Below are positions 26,195-32,923 of a stretch of 34,733 nt of DNA, one piece after another. The DNA comes from Comamonadaceae bacterium G21597-S1 (lineage in GTDB: Bacteria > Pseudomonadota > Gammaproteobacteria > Burkholderiales > Burkholderiaceae_C): the NCBI GenBank assembly GCA_027214345.1, contig JAPWHR010000028.1, positions 1 to 34,733 of the forward strand. Reading direction: 5' to 3'. Each line of letters begins with the position of its first letter. Position 1 is the first letter of the stretch. The notes beneath the pieces are model-generated. The model saw only the letters and a list, made by a program, of their open reading frames with translations. It was not told the origin of the DNA and did not search any database. The position numbers and the translations under genes were made by a program.

Positions 26195-26943
26195 CGCTGC
26201 TGCGCGTCGCCTGGCGCGCCTGGCGGGTGTTCGTGCACCTGCTGCGCGGCCTGGCCACCATCGTCTGGCTGTTTCCGCGCCTGACGCCGGCCCAGCGCGA
26301 CCTGCGCGTGCAGGCCTGGTCGGCGGCGATGCTGCTGCGCCTGGGCGTGACGCTGCATGTCTCGGGCCAGCCGCCGGCGATCGGGCCGATGCTGCTGGTG
26401 TGCAACCATGTGTCCTGGCTCGACATCATCGTGCTGCATGCTGCCCACCATTGCCGCTTCGTCTCCAAGGCCGATGTCGGTCGCTGGCCCATCGTCGGGC
26501 GCCTGGCCACCGGCGCCGGCACGTTGTACATCGAACGCAGCTCGCGCCGCGACGCGATGCGGGTCGTGCACGACATGGTGCAGGCCCTGCGCGACGGTGA
26601 CATCCTGATGGTGTTCCCCGAAGGCACGACCGGTGACGGCATCACACTGCTGCCGTTCCACGCCAACCTGGTCCAGGCCGCGATCTCGGCACCGGCGCCG
26701 GTGCAGCCGGTGGCGCTGCGTTACCTCGACCGGCACGGCAACACCAGCCAGGCTGCCAGTTACGTCGGCGACGAATCGCTGCTCGGTTCGATCTGGCGGC
26801 TGCTCGGCAGCGATGGCATGCGGGCGGTGGTGCGTTTCGGAGAGCCGGAGCAGGCACTGGGCCGCGACCGCCGGACGTGGGCGCGGGACCTGCACGGCGC
26901 GGTGACGCGGCTGTTGCAGGGGATACAGCAGCAAGTTGTCTGA
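26191..26943 (+). CDS. plsC: 1-acyl-sn-glycerol-3-phosphate acyltransferase
   Basis: 250 aa from GTG 26191. PlsC acylates lysophosphatidic acid to phosphatidic acid at the inner membrane. An N-terminal hydrophobic segment (about 10-30) is followed by acyltransferase motif I NHVSWLD (72-78, H73 and D78 catalytic), motif II YIERSSRRDA (113-122), motif III FPEGTTGDG (142-150), and motif IV VQPVALRY. Length is normal. Overlaps the pyrC' stop by 4 bp. An upstream continuation of the open frame is a shadow of pyrC'. Last gene of the yqgE operon, unless the nucleotidyltransferase gene 10 bp downstream is cotranscribed. Confidence 0.93.
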   Translation: MTLLRVAWRAWRVFVHLLRGLATIVWLFPRLTPAQRDLRVQAWSAAMLLRLGVTLHVSGQPPAIGPMLLVCNHVSWLDIIVLHAAHHCRFVSKADVGRWPIVGRLATGAGTLYIERSSRRDAMRVVHDMVQALRDGDILMVFPEGTTGDGITLLPFHANLVQAAISAPAPVQPVALRYLDRHGNTSQAASYVGDESLLGSIWRLLGSDGMRAVVRFGEPEQALGRDRRTWARDLHGAVTRLLQGIQQQVV

Positions 26944-26953
26944 TAATCGCGCG

Positions 26954-27283
26954 ATGGACGCAGTTCTGGCGCGCAAGATCCCGGACATCGCTGCCGTGTG
27001 CGAGCGATACGGTGTCGCGCACCTGGAATTGTTCGGCTCTGCGGCCGGGCCCGACTTCGATCCCGCATCCAGTGACTATGACTTTCTGGTGGAGCTCGAT
27101 GCGCAGGCCACGGGTTCGCGCGTCCACCGGTGGCTCGGCCTGGCCGATGCACTCGAGAGCATGCTGGGACGTCCCGTGGACCTGGTGAACCCGCGAACGA
27201 TTCGCAACCCGTATTTCTTGCGGGCCGTGAACAGCACCCGTGTGCCGATCTATGACCGACAAGACGCCCAAGCTGCTGGTTGA
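26954..27283 (+). CDS. MNT-type nucleotidyltransferase (antitoxin-like)
   Basis: 109 aa. Minimal nucleotidyltransferase fold: GSA-x9-SSDYDFLVEL (28-48, D41 and D43) plus a third acidic residue D76 in PVDLVNP. These proteins pair with HEPN ribonucleases, where the MNT AMPylates the toxin. The C-terminal NPYFLRAVNSTRVPIYD matches family members. The following 46-codon frame begins where a HEPN gene would, overlapping by 32 bp, but is far too short. It starts 10 bp after plsC. TTG 26936 is an alternative start. Function as an antitoxin is inference. Confidence 0.85.
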   Translation: MDAVLARKIPDIAAVCERYGVAHLELFGSAAGPDFDPASSDYDFLVELDAQATGSRVHRWLGLADALESMLGRPVDLVNPRTIRNPYFLRAVNSTRVPIYDRQDAQAAG

Positions 27284-27392
27284 TGCACTGAGTGCCATTG
27301 CGCTTGCCCAGGAGTTTGTCGCATCATCCACGGCTACGACTCTGTCGTCCTTGAAGCAGGCACTGAGCGACCTGCTGTATGAACGGGGCTGA
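27252..27392 (+). pseudogene. Short ORF, possible decayed HEPN remnant
   Basis: A 46-codon frame (MTDKTPKLLVDALSAIALAQEFV...) that overlaps the end of the nucleotidyltransferase gene. Position and opening fit a HEPN/DUF86 partner, normally 110-140 aa. The expected RxxxxH active site and most of the helical bundle are absent; the frame stops at YERG. It may be a remnant after deletion, or a small unrelated ORF. Confidence 0.4.
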
Positions 27393-27426
27393 GATCCTTC
27401 CGGTGGCCTGAAGCAGGGGGTGCGAG

Positions 27427-27459
27427 CTTGTCAGGCCTACGTGCCGTAGCCCTGACGAG
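27427..27459. terminator. Strong hairpin between convergent genes
   Basis: CTTGTCAGG (27427-27435) pairs with CCTGACGAG (27451-27459), with one T-G pair. After a C-C mismatch, CTACG (27437-27441) pairs with CGTAG (27445-27449) around a 3-base loop. It sits between the plus-strand nucleotidyltransferase genes and the minus-strand NUDIX gene. No T tract of note follows, so it may act as a bidirectional or Rho-assisted terminator. The rest of 27393-27515 shows nothing else. Confidence 0.5.
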
Positions 27460-27515
27460 GTTTGGTCCTAGCTGAAGCGGCCACTGTCGCAGTCGCCTCG
27501 GCCCGACGCCCGCTC

Positions 27516-28175
27516 TCACCGCCAGGCGAATTCCGGCTGCTCGAAATGCGCGACACGGGTGAAACGCCCGCACAGGCAGACCTCTCGGAACTGATACAGG
27601 AAGGCCGCCGTGGGCGCCGCGATCCAGTTGTCGCCGACCGGCATGCGCAGCACCGGTTGTGCGTGTATGCCGTGCTCGAGCATGGGTGCGTCCGGGCGCA
27701 GGAACTCGTCCAGTGCGATGCGGTGGATGGAGGCGACTTCGTCCGGGTTGGCGACCATGGCGCGGGCGGCGTCGGCCCAGAGTACGACCGGCGTGATGGC
27801 AAAACCGGAGCGGGTGGCGTAGTCGTCGAGGCGGCCCAGCACGGCCTCGCGCGGCAGCTCCAGCGCGACTTCCTCGCGCAACTCGCGCAATGCGGCCTGC
27901 TCGGGCGTCTCGCCGGTGTCGATGCGTCCGCCGGGCAGGGCCCACTGGTTGGCGTGGCGGCGCAGGTGCAGGGCACGGCGGGTCAGGATCAGCGCGGCCT
28001 CGGCGCTCCACTGCGCATGGTGCGGCAGTCCGCCCCAGCCCGCGCCGAAGCCGGCCTCGGAGATCACCAGTGCCACCGCGGCGCGGCCGTGCGTGCCGTC
28101 GTCAGGCACGGCTTGCACCGGAAACTGCCGCAACGCTGCGGCGACCGATTCCCGCAGCGCCGCGTCGTGTCGCAT
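27516..28175 (-). CDS. NUDIX hydrolase, CoA-pyrophosphatase-like
   Basis: 219 aa. The Nudix box runs from about 83 to 105 (GRIDTGETPEQAALRELREEVAL), matching G-x5-E-x7-REUxEExGU except Ala for the last Gly. The upstream ALILTRRALHLRRHANQWALPGG and the NPDEVASIHRI region resemble the NudL/CoA pyrophosphatase group, which cleaves CoA derivatives to phosphopantetheine and 3',5'-ADP. Substrate is inferred only from similarity. The start (MRHDAALRESVAAALRQF) gives normal length. It ends opposite the MNT locus; gloB, on the same strand, ends 26 bp upstream. Confidence 0.87.
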   Translation of the reverse strand: MRHDAALRESVAAALRQFPVQAVPDDGTHGRAAVALVISEAGFGAGWGGLPHHAQWSAEAALILTRRALHLRRHANQWALPGGRIDTGETPEQAALRELREEVALELPREAVLGRLDDYATRSGFAITPVVLWADAARAMVANPDEVASIHRIALDEFLRPDAPMLEHGIHAQPVLRMPVGDNWIAAPTAAFLYQFREVCLCGRFTRVAHFEQPEFAWR

Positions 28176-28201
28176 GTTCGCCAGCGTGGTCGAGGTGGTG
28201 A

Positions 28202-28993
28202 TTACCAGCTATTGCGCAGTTCGCGCAGCTTCGTGAACACCGTGCGCGCGTCCGGACTCTCCGGCAGATCGGGGAATTTCTCGCGCAGCCGCGCGATCAC
28301 GCTCGGGCTGGCGAGCCGGAAGAAGGTGTTGTGCTGCTTCTCCTGGGCCAGCGTGGTCACGATGGACGTGGCCGGGTCGTGGTCGGTCACCGAGGGCAGC
28401 AATGTCTTCGCAGCTGCATTGTCGGGCTCGCGGTCGAGCGTGAACTTCAGGTTGTTCTCGATGTAGTCGTGGCCGGGGTAGACCTGGGTGTTCTCCGGCA
28501 GCCGGGCCAGCTGGTCGACGAAGCTGGTGTACATGTCGTCGACGTTGCCGCCGTTGTGGCAGTTGCCGGCGCCGGCGTTGAACAGCGTGTCGCCCGAGAA
28601 CAGCGCCGGTTGGTCGGTGTGCGAACGCAGGCAGATGTGGCACATGGTGTGGCCGGGGGTGTCCAGGCATTCGAGCTCGACCGTCTTGCCGACCCGGATC
28701 ACGTCGCCGGCCTTGACGCCGCGGTCCATGCCGGCGATCTTGCCGCCGGCCTTGTGGTGGGCGATGACCTTGGCGCCGGTGGCCGCGACGATGGCGTCGT
28801 TGCCACCGGTGTGGTCCTGGTGTTCGTGCGTGTTGAGCAGCTGCGTGATCTGCCAGCCGCGCACCTTGGCCGCGGTCAGGCATTTCTCATGGTCCAGCGG
28901 ATCGATGGCCAGCGCCTCGCCGGTCTCGGGGCAGGCGATCAGGTAGTTGTAGTTGCGATAGGCGTTGCCGGTCCAGATGCGTTCGACGATCAT
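28202..28993 (-). CDS. gloB: Hydroxyacylglutathione hydrolase-like metallo-beta-lactamase-fold protein
   Basis: 263 aa. The metal motif THEHQDHTGG gives H56, H58, D60 and H61; H115 (DTPGHTMCH), D135 (FSGDTLF) and H175 (YPGHDY) complete the binuclear site typical of glyoxalase II. The C-terminal part (NNLKFTLDREPDNAAA) fits the HAGH C-terminal domain. Glyoxalase II hydrolyses S-lactoylglutathione; exact substrate here is inferred. The start ATG 28993 has AGGAGG seven bases upstream. The open frame runs far upstream through MATE and SDR antisense regions; that part is not real. 95 bp separate it from the MATE gene. Confidence 0.9.
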   Translation of the reverse strand: MIVERIWTGNAYRNYNYLIACPETGEALAIDPLDHEKCLTAAKVRGWQITQLLNTHEHQDHTGGNDAIVAATGAKVIAHHKAGGKIAGMDRGVKAGDVIRVGKTVELECLDTPGHTMCHICLRSHTDQPALFSGDTLFNAGAGNCHNGGNVDDMYTSFVDQLARLPENTQVYPGHDYIENNLKFTLDREPDNAAAKTLLPSVTDHDPATSIVTTLAQEKQHNTFFRLASPSVIARLREKFPDLPESPDARTVFTKLRELRNSW

Positions 28994-29000
28994 GTCGTTT

Positions 29001-29006
29001 CCTCCT
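29001..29006 (-). promoter_or_regulatory. Consensus ribosome binding site of gloB
   Basis: AGGAGG on the minus strand, seven bases before ATG 28993, inside GGAGGAAACGAC. It fixes the start of gloB and suggests strong translation; most other genes here have weak sites. Confidence 0.75.
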
Positions 29007-29088
29007 AAGGTGTTTGCGCGGTCAGCGGACCATTGTAGGAAGCCCATGTCGCAGGGCTTGGCGGCGCTGCGCGGGCCGGGGCCGGGCT

Positions 29089-30420
29089 TCAGTCCGGAAC
29101 CGAGCGCAACAGCGCCGGGTAATGCCACAGCAGCGTCGCCGTGCGCGCCAGGTAGTTCACGTACAGCGCGGCCCACAGGCCGTGGTTCTCCCAGGGTTGC
29201 AGCAGCCACCAGGCGATCACGAAGATGGCGCTCGACACCAGCATCGCGTTGCGCATGTCGGCGGTGCGCGTGGCGCCGATGAAGATGCCGTCGAGCTGGA
29301 ACGCCCATACGCCGAGCAGTGGCGCGCCGGCAGCCCAGGGCAGGTAGGTGCGCGCGGCTTCGCGCACCGCGGTGTCGACACTGAGCAGGTCGATCAGCGT
29401 CGGGCCCGCCAGCCACAAGGCCAGCGACATCAGCGCCGCGATGCCGCCGGCCCAGATGCTGGTCATCGTGGCCGCGGCCGCCAGCGCGCCGCGGCGCATC
29501 GCACCCACGGCGCGCCCGACCAGGGCTTCGGCGGCGAAGGCCAGGCCGTCGAGAAAATACGCGCTGATCGAGATGAACTGCATCAACACCGCGTTGGCTG
29601 CCAGCCGCACGTCGCCCTGCGCCGCGCCCTGGGCCATGAACCAGACGAAGACGAAGATCAGCGCCAGCGAACGCACCATGATGTCGCTGTTGACGACCAG
29701 GGTGCGTTTGAATTGCGCCGGCGCCAGCAGCCGGCGCGGCTCCCAGCGTGCGCCCATGCCGCGCGCGTGGCGCAGCGCAATGACCACGCCGACGGTGGCC
29801 GCCAGCACCTCGGCCAGCACGGTGCCGGCCGCCACGCCGGGCACGCCCCAGCCCAGGCCGAGCACGAACCACAGGTCGAGCACGATGTTGGTCAGGTTCA
29901 GCAGCAGCTGCAGCACCAGCGCGATGTCGGTGCGGCCGAGGCCGATGAACCAGCCCAGCAAGGCGTAGTTGGCCAGCGTCGCCGGCGCCGCCCAGATGCG
30001 GATGTCGAAGTAACTGCGGCCCAGGCCTTCGACCGCGTCGCTGGCCTCCAGCAGCGCGAACGCCGTCTCGCGGATCGGCCATTGCAGCACCACCATGCCG
30101 GCGCCCGCCAGCGCGGCCACCAGCAGCGCGCGACCCAGCGCTGCGACCATCTCGTCGGCATCCTGCGCGCCCAGCGCCTGCGCGGTCAGGCCGGTCGTGC
30201 CCATGCGCAGGAAACCGAAGGCCCAGAACAGGAAGGTGAACACCAGCGCGCCGACCGCGACCGCGCCGATATGGGCCGGATCGGGAATCTGGCCGACGAC
30301 CGCGGTGTCGATCGCGCCGAGCAGCGGCGTCGACACGTTGGACAACATGATCGGCACCGCGATGCCCAGGATCGTGCGGTGGCTGACGGCGGTCGTCGTT
30401 CCGGTGGGAGGTCGCGTCAT
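29089..30420 (-). CDS. MATE-family efflux transporter (DinF-like)
   Basis: 443 aa from ATG 30420. Twelve hydrophobic segments, in two MatE repeats, fit a multidrug and toxin extrusion transporter driven by Na+ or H+. Typical parts: ILGIAVPIMLSNVSTPLLGAIDTAVVGQ, GFLRMGTTGLTAQALGA, YFDIRIWAAPATLANYALLGWFIGLGRTDIALVLQLLLNLTNIVLDLWFVLGLGWGVPGVAAGTVLAE. These match the DinF subgroup. Substrates are unknown. The longer open frame to 30678 would translate the tandem repeats and is rejected. Divergent from the SDR gene across a repeat-rich 325-bp gap. Confidence 0.92.
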   Translation of the reverse strand: MTRPPTGTTTAVSHRTILGIAVPIMLSNVSTPLLGAIDTAVVGQIPDPAHIGAVAVGALVFTFLFWAFGFLRMGTTGLTAQALGAQDADEMVAALGRALLVAALAGAGMVVLQWPIRETAFALLEASDAVEGLGRSYFDIRIWAAPATLANYALLGWFIGLGRTDIALVLQLLLNLTNIVLDLWFVLGLGWGVPGVAAGTVLAEVLAATVGVVIALRHARGMGARWEPRRLLAPAQFKRTLVVNSDIMVRSLALIFVFVWFMAQGAAQGDVRLAANAVLMQFISISAYFLDGLAFAAEALVGRAVGAMRRGALAAAATMTSIWAGGIAALMSLALWLAGPTLIDLLSVDTAVREAARTYLPWAAGAPLLGVWAFQLDGIFIGATRTADMRNAMLVSSAIFVIAWWLLQPWENHGLWAALYVNYLARTATLLWHYPALLRSVPD

Positions 30421-30494
30421 GGGTGGGGAAGAAGCAGCAAGGGCCGTTGCGCGGTTCGTGTCCGTCGTGCGACCGCGTCGATGATAGTCGGCGA

Positions 30495-30526
30495 CGCCAT
30501 GGCCCCGTGACGCCATGGCGCCGTGA
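30495..30526. repeat. Two copies of a 16-bp repeat
   Basis: CGCCATGGCCCCGTGA (30495-30510) and CGCCATGGCGCCGTGA (30511-30526) are directly adjacent and differ at one base. Each contains the palindrome GCCATGGC. Confidence 0.85.
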
Positions 30527-30532
30527 CGCCGG

Positions 30533-30604
30533 GGCGAAGGGGCGAAGGGGCGAAGGTGCGAAGGTGCGAAGGTGCGAAGGGGCGAAGGGGCGAAGGGGCG
30601 AAGG
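30533..30604. repeat. Octamer minisatellite, nine copies
   Basis: Nine exact tandem units of 8 bp: three GGCGAAGG, three TGCGAAGG, three GGCGAAGG, followed by a partial unit. The block-like variant order suggests slippage or unequal copying. Copy number is likely to differ between related strains. Confidence 0.92.
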
Positions 30605-30686
30605 GGCGCGGGGCCGTGGCGCAACACGCGATGCATCACGGCACATCGCAGCATATCGGCAAGGCGACCGGATACCATGCGCGAAC

Positions 30687-30721
30687 CGATCCCCGATCCC
30701 CGATCCCCGATCCCCGATCCC
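30687..30721. repeat. Heptamer repeat CGATCCC, five copies
   Basis: Five exact tandem copies of CGATCCC end 24 bp before the ATG of the SDR gene, so changes in copy number would alter its leader or promoter spacing. Confidence 0.92.
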
Positions 30722-30745
30722 CGCTACGTCCGGAGCCCGCACGCC

Positions 30746-31525
30746 ATGCCGCACCCCGCCATCCCCGTCGTCGATTTTGCCGGTGTCGTCTTCCACAGCC
30801 TGCGTGGCCAGGGCGTGCTGGTCACCGGCGGCGCCAGCGGCATCGGTGCCGACATCGTGCGGGGCTTCGCGGCCCAGGGCTGCCGCGTCGGCTTCGTCGA
30901 CCGCGATGCGGTGGCCGGCCAGGCCCTGGCCGACGCGCACGAGCAGGTCTTCTTTGCCGCCTGCGACGTCACCGACGTTTCCGCGTTGCGCCAGGCCGTC
31001 ACCACGCTGGCCGGGCAGATCGGCGGCGTCGACGTGCTGGTCAACAACGTGGCAAACGACGACCGGCACGCGATCGAGGACGTGACGCCGGCGTATTTCG
31101 ATGAACGCGTGGCGATCAACTTCCGGCCGCATTTCTTCGCGACCCAGGCGGTGTTGCCCGGCATGCGCGCGCGGGGCGGCGGCGCGATCGTCAACCTGGG
31201 TTCGGCGAGCTGGAAGATCAAGGGCTCCGGTTATGCGGTCTATGCGAGCTGCAAGTCGGCAATGCTGGGTTTCACCCGGGTGCTGGCCGGCGAGCTGGGC
31301 CAAGACAACATCCGTGTCAATTGCGTGGTGCCGGGCTGGGTCATGACCGAGCGCCAGGTCAACCTGTGGCTGGACGCGCAGGGCGAGCGCGAGCTGGACC
31401 GGAACCAGTGCCTGCGCGGGCGGCTGGTGGGCACCGACATCGCGCACATGGTGATGTTCCTGGCGGCCGACACCGCGCGCATGATCACCGCCCAGGAGTT
31501 CGTCGTCGACGCTGGCTGGTCCTGA
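30746..31525 (+). CDS. SDR-family NAD(P)-dependent oxidoreductase
   Basis: 259 aa from ATG 30746. Classical short-chain dehydrogenase: TGGASGIG (27-34) dinucleotide motif, NNVAND (100-105) in place of NNAG, S153, Y166-x3-K170 catalytic residues, and PGWVMTERQ near the substrate side. The NNxANDDRH and PGWVMTERQ stretches resemble sugar dehydrogenases of the L-arabinose/galactose type, so an aldose dehydrogenase is a reasonable guess, not proven. Earlier in-frame ATGs (30572 and 30677) would translate tandem repeats and are rejected. No operon partner; converges on fbpC. Confidence 0.9.
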   Translation: MPHPAIPVVDFAGVVFHSLRGQGVLVTGGASGIGADIVRGFAAQGCRVGFVDRDAVAGQALADAHEQVFFAACDVTDVSALRQAVTTLAGQIGGVDVLVNNVANDDRHAIEDVTPAYFDERVAINFRPHFFATQAVLPGMRARGGGAIVNLGSASWKIKGSGYAVYASCKSAMLGFTRVLAGELGQDNIRVNCVVPGWVMTERQVNLWLDAQGERELDRNQCLRGRLVGTDIAHMVMFLAADTARMITAQEFVVDAGWS

Positions 31526-31533
31526 AACCTTGT

Positions 31534-31575
31534 GTGTCAGACCAAGAATTTGCGCAGCAAATTTTGCTCTGACAC
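31534..31575. repeat. Long hairpin downstream of the SDR gene, REP-like
   Basis: GTGTCAGA (31534-31541) pairs with TCTGACAC (31568-31575). After a C-C mismatch, CAA-AATTTGC (31543-31553, one G bulged) pairs with GCAAATTTTG (31557-31566) around GCA. It is about 18 pairs. It can serve as a terminator for the convergent SDR and fbpC genes. Confidence 0.65.
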
Positions 31576-31638
31576 CAACACTTTGTCGGATGTTCTGGCC
31601 CCGCCTGGTCTGACACCCACACGGTGTCGGATGTCCGG
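31568..31638. repeat. Imperfect 30-bp direct repeats with TCTGACACC
   Basis: Segments beginning TCTGACACC at 31568 and 31609 are about 30 bp each and repeat at a 41-bp offset, sharing TCTGACACC, ACAC and TGTCGGATGT. The second forms its own hairpin, GACACC (31612-31617) with GGTGTC (31623-31628). Together with the adjacent hairpin it looks like a cluster of REP-like units. Confidence 0.65.
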
Positions 31639-31665
31639 TTTGCGGACTCCAGCGCGCGCGCCGCC

Positions 31666-32868
31666 TCAGGATTGCAGCGGCGTGTGGCGCGAGGCCGTCA
31701 ACGAGACCGGCGGGCTGACGACGGCATCGGGCACGATGCGTTCGCAGTCGCCGCCGCCGCGGGCTTGGCACGGCAGCTGGCACATCGCCCGCTGGTCGAC
31801 CGGGCAGGCGCGGTCGAACGTGACCACGTGGTCGACCTCGGCGCGGATGCCGATCCATTCGCCGACCCGGTGGTCGTGGTGGCTGGGCACATGCGCCAGC
31901 ACGGTCTCGCCGCTGCGCAGGCGCAAGGTGTAGAGAAACTCCGAGCCGCGGAAGGCCTTGCGCACGATCTGCGCCTTCACGCGCGCGTTGTCGTCGTGCA
32001 CGATGTCGTCGGCCCGCAGCAACACGTCGCATTGCCCGGCATCGAACGCGCACGGCAGCGGGCATTCGGCGATGTCGGTCAGGTCGCCCAGCGCCGTGTG
32101 CACGACGACCTGGCCGTCCACCTCGCGGATGGTCGCCGGCGTGAACACGCCGTGGCCGATGAAGTCGGCCACAAAACGCGTGGCCGGCCGGTGGTACAGC
32201 GTGTAGGCGTCGTCCCACTGGTGCAGTGCGCCGTCCTGCATCACGCCGATGCGGTCGCCGACGGCGAAGGCCTCGAGCTGGTCATGGGTGACGAACAGCG
32301 CGGTCGCGTTCGCCGCCTTGAGGATGGCGCGCACCTCGATCGCCAGCCGCTCGCGCAGGTCGACGTCGAGGTTGGAGAACGGTTCGTCGAGCAGCAGCAG
32401 CTGCGGCGCCGGCGCCAGCGCGCGGGCCAGGGCCACGCGTTGCTGCTGGCCGCCGGAGAGTTCGTGTGCGAAACGGGTCTCGTAGCCGGCCAGGCCGACC
32501 AGCTCCAGTACCTCAGCCACGCGCGCTTCGCGCTGCTTGCGCGGCAGCTGGTGGATGCCGAATGCCACGTTGCGGCCGACGTCGAGATGCGGAAACAGTG
32601 CGTAGTCCTGGAACACCATGCCGATGCGCCGGGCCTCGGCCGGCACATGCTGCTGCGGGCCGCTGACCTGCACCTCGCCGAGCCGGATCGTGCCGGCATC
32701 GGCGGACTCGAGGCCGGCCACGGCACGCAGCAAGGTGGTCTTGCCGCAGCCCGAGGGGCCGATCAGCACGCCGATCTCGCCTGCCTGCAGGCCGAACGAG
32801 ACATCGTGCACAGCCGGCCTGGCTGCGCCCGCGTACCGCACCTGCAACTGGGCGACTTCGAGAAACAT
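31666..32868 (-). CDS. fbpC: Ferric iron ABC transporter ATP-binding protein
   Basis: 400 aa. ATPase of the FbpC/PotA-like group. Walker A GPSGCGKTT (37-45), Q87, signature LSGGQ (137-141), Walker B LLLLDEP (157-163), switch H195 (VTHD), then TOBE-like regulatory strands (about 255-350). It should energise the permease encoded divergently at 32924 for Fe3+ uptake; the binding protein gene (fbpA) is not in the window. The start codon lies 6 nt after a TAGAAT -10. Odd: a C-terminal extension beyond the TOBE domain (about 352-400) carries C355, C363, C367 and C375 in a C-x7-C-x3-C-x7-C arrangement. The specific metal is inferred from permease type and operator. Confidence 0.91.
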   Translation of the reverse strand: MFLEVAQLQVRYAGAARPAVHDVSFGLQAGEIGVLIGPSGCGKTTLLRAVAGLESADAGTIRLGEVQVSGPQQHVPAEARRIGMVFQDYALFPHLDVGRNVAFGIHQLPRKQREARVAEVLELVGLAGYETRFAHELSGGQQQRVALARALAPAPQLLLLDEPFSNLDVDLRERLAIEVRAILKAANATALFVTHDQLEAFAVGDRIGVMQDGALHQWDDAYTLYHRPATRFVADFIGHGVFTPATIREVDGQVVVHTALGDLTDIAECPLPCAFDAGQCDVLLRADDIVHDDNARVKAQIVRKAFRGSEFLYTLRLRSGETVLAHVPSHHDHRVGEWIGIRAEVDHVVTFDRACPVDQRAMCQLPCQARGGGDCERIVPDAVVSPPVSLTASRHTPLQS

Positions 32869-32874
32869 GCGTCG

Positions 32875-32897
32875 ATTCTAGATGAATACAATTCTCA
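32875..32897 (-). promoter_or_regulatory. fbpC promoter with Fur-box-like operator
   Basis: On the minus strand TGAGAATTGTATTCA (32883-32897) fits the 7-1-7 Fur box TGATAAT-N-ATTATCA at 10 of 14 positions. It is followed by TAGAAT (32875-32880), a -10 placed 6 nt before the fbpC ATG. The box lies in the presumed spacer and could also repress the divergent fbpB. Confidence 0.5.
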
Positions 32898-32923
32898 TTT
32901 GACCTGCTCCTGATCGGTTCCCC

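Larger units (their letters stand above)
30421..30745. other. Divergent intergenic region, repeat-rich
   Basis: 325 bp between the MATE and SDR start codons. Besides three tandem repeat blocks it shows no gene. Any promoters for the two divergent genes must lie here, but I see no clear -35/-10 pair. The repeats give open frames with Pro/Arg/Ser repeats, which look like artefacts of translation. Confidence 0.65.

Noticed and set aside
27393-27515. tRNA-like fold at the hairpin downstream of the MNT gene
   Set aside because: Only one hairpin is present; there is no cloverleaf, T-loop GTTC or CCA-adjacent acceptor stem.
30533-30721. Tandem repeats as a possible CRISPR array
   Set aside because: Units are 7-8 bp and contiguous with no spacers, and there are no cas genes.
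30572-30745. N-terminal extension of the SDR protein
   Set aside because: It would translate the octamer and heptamer repeats into Arg/Pro/Ser repeats; the SDR fold starts after ATG 30746.
28994-32218. Upstream part of the 1338-codon minus-strand open frame leading into gloB
   Set aside because: It crosses the MATE, SDR and fbpC genes in the wrong frame or strand. Only the final 263 codons, after a strong ribosome binding site, are a real protein.
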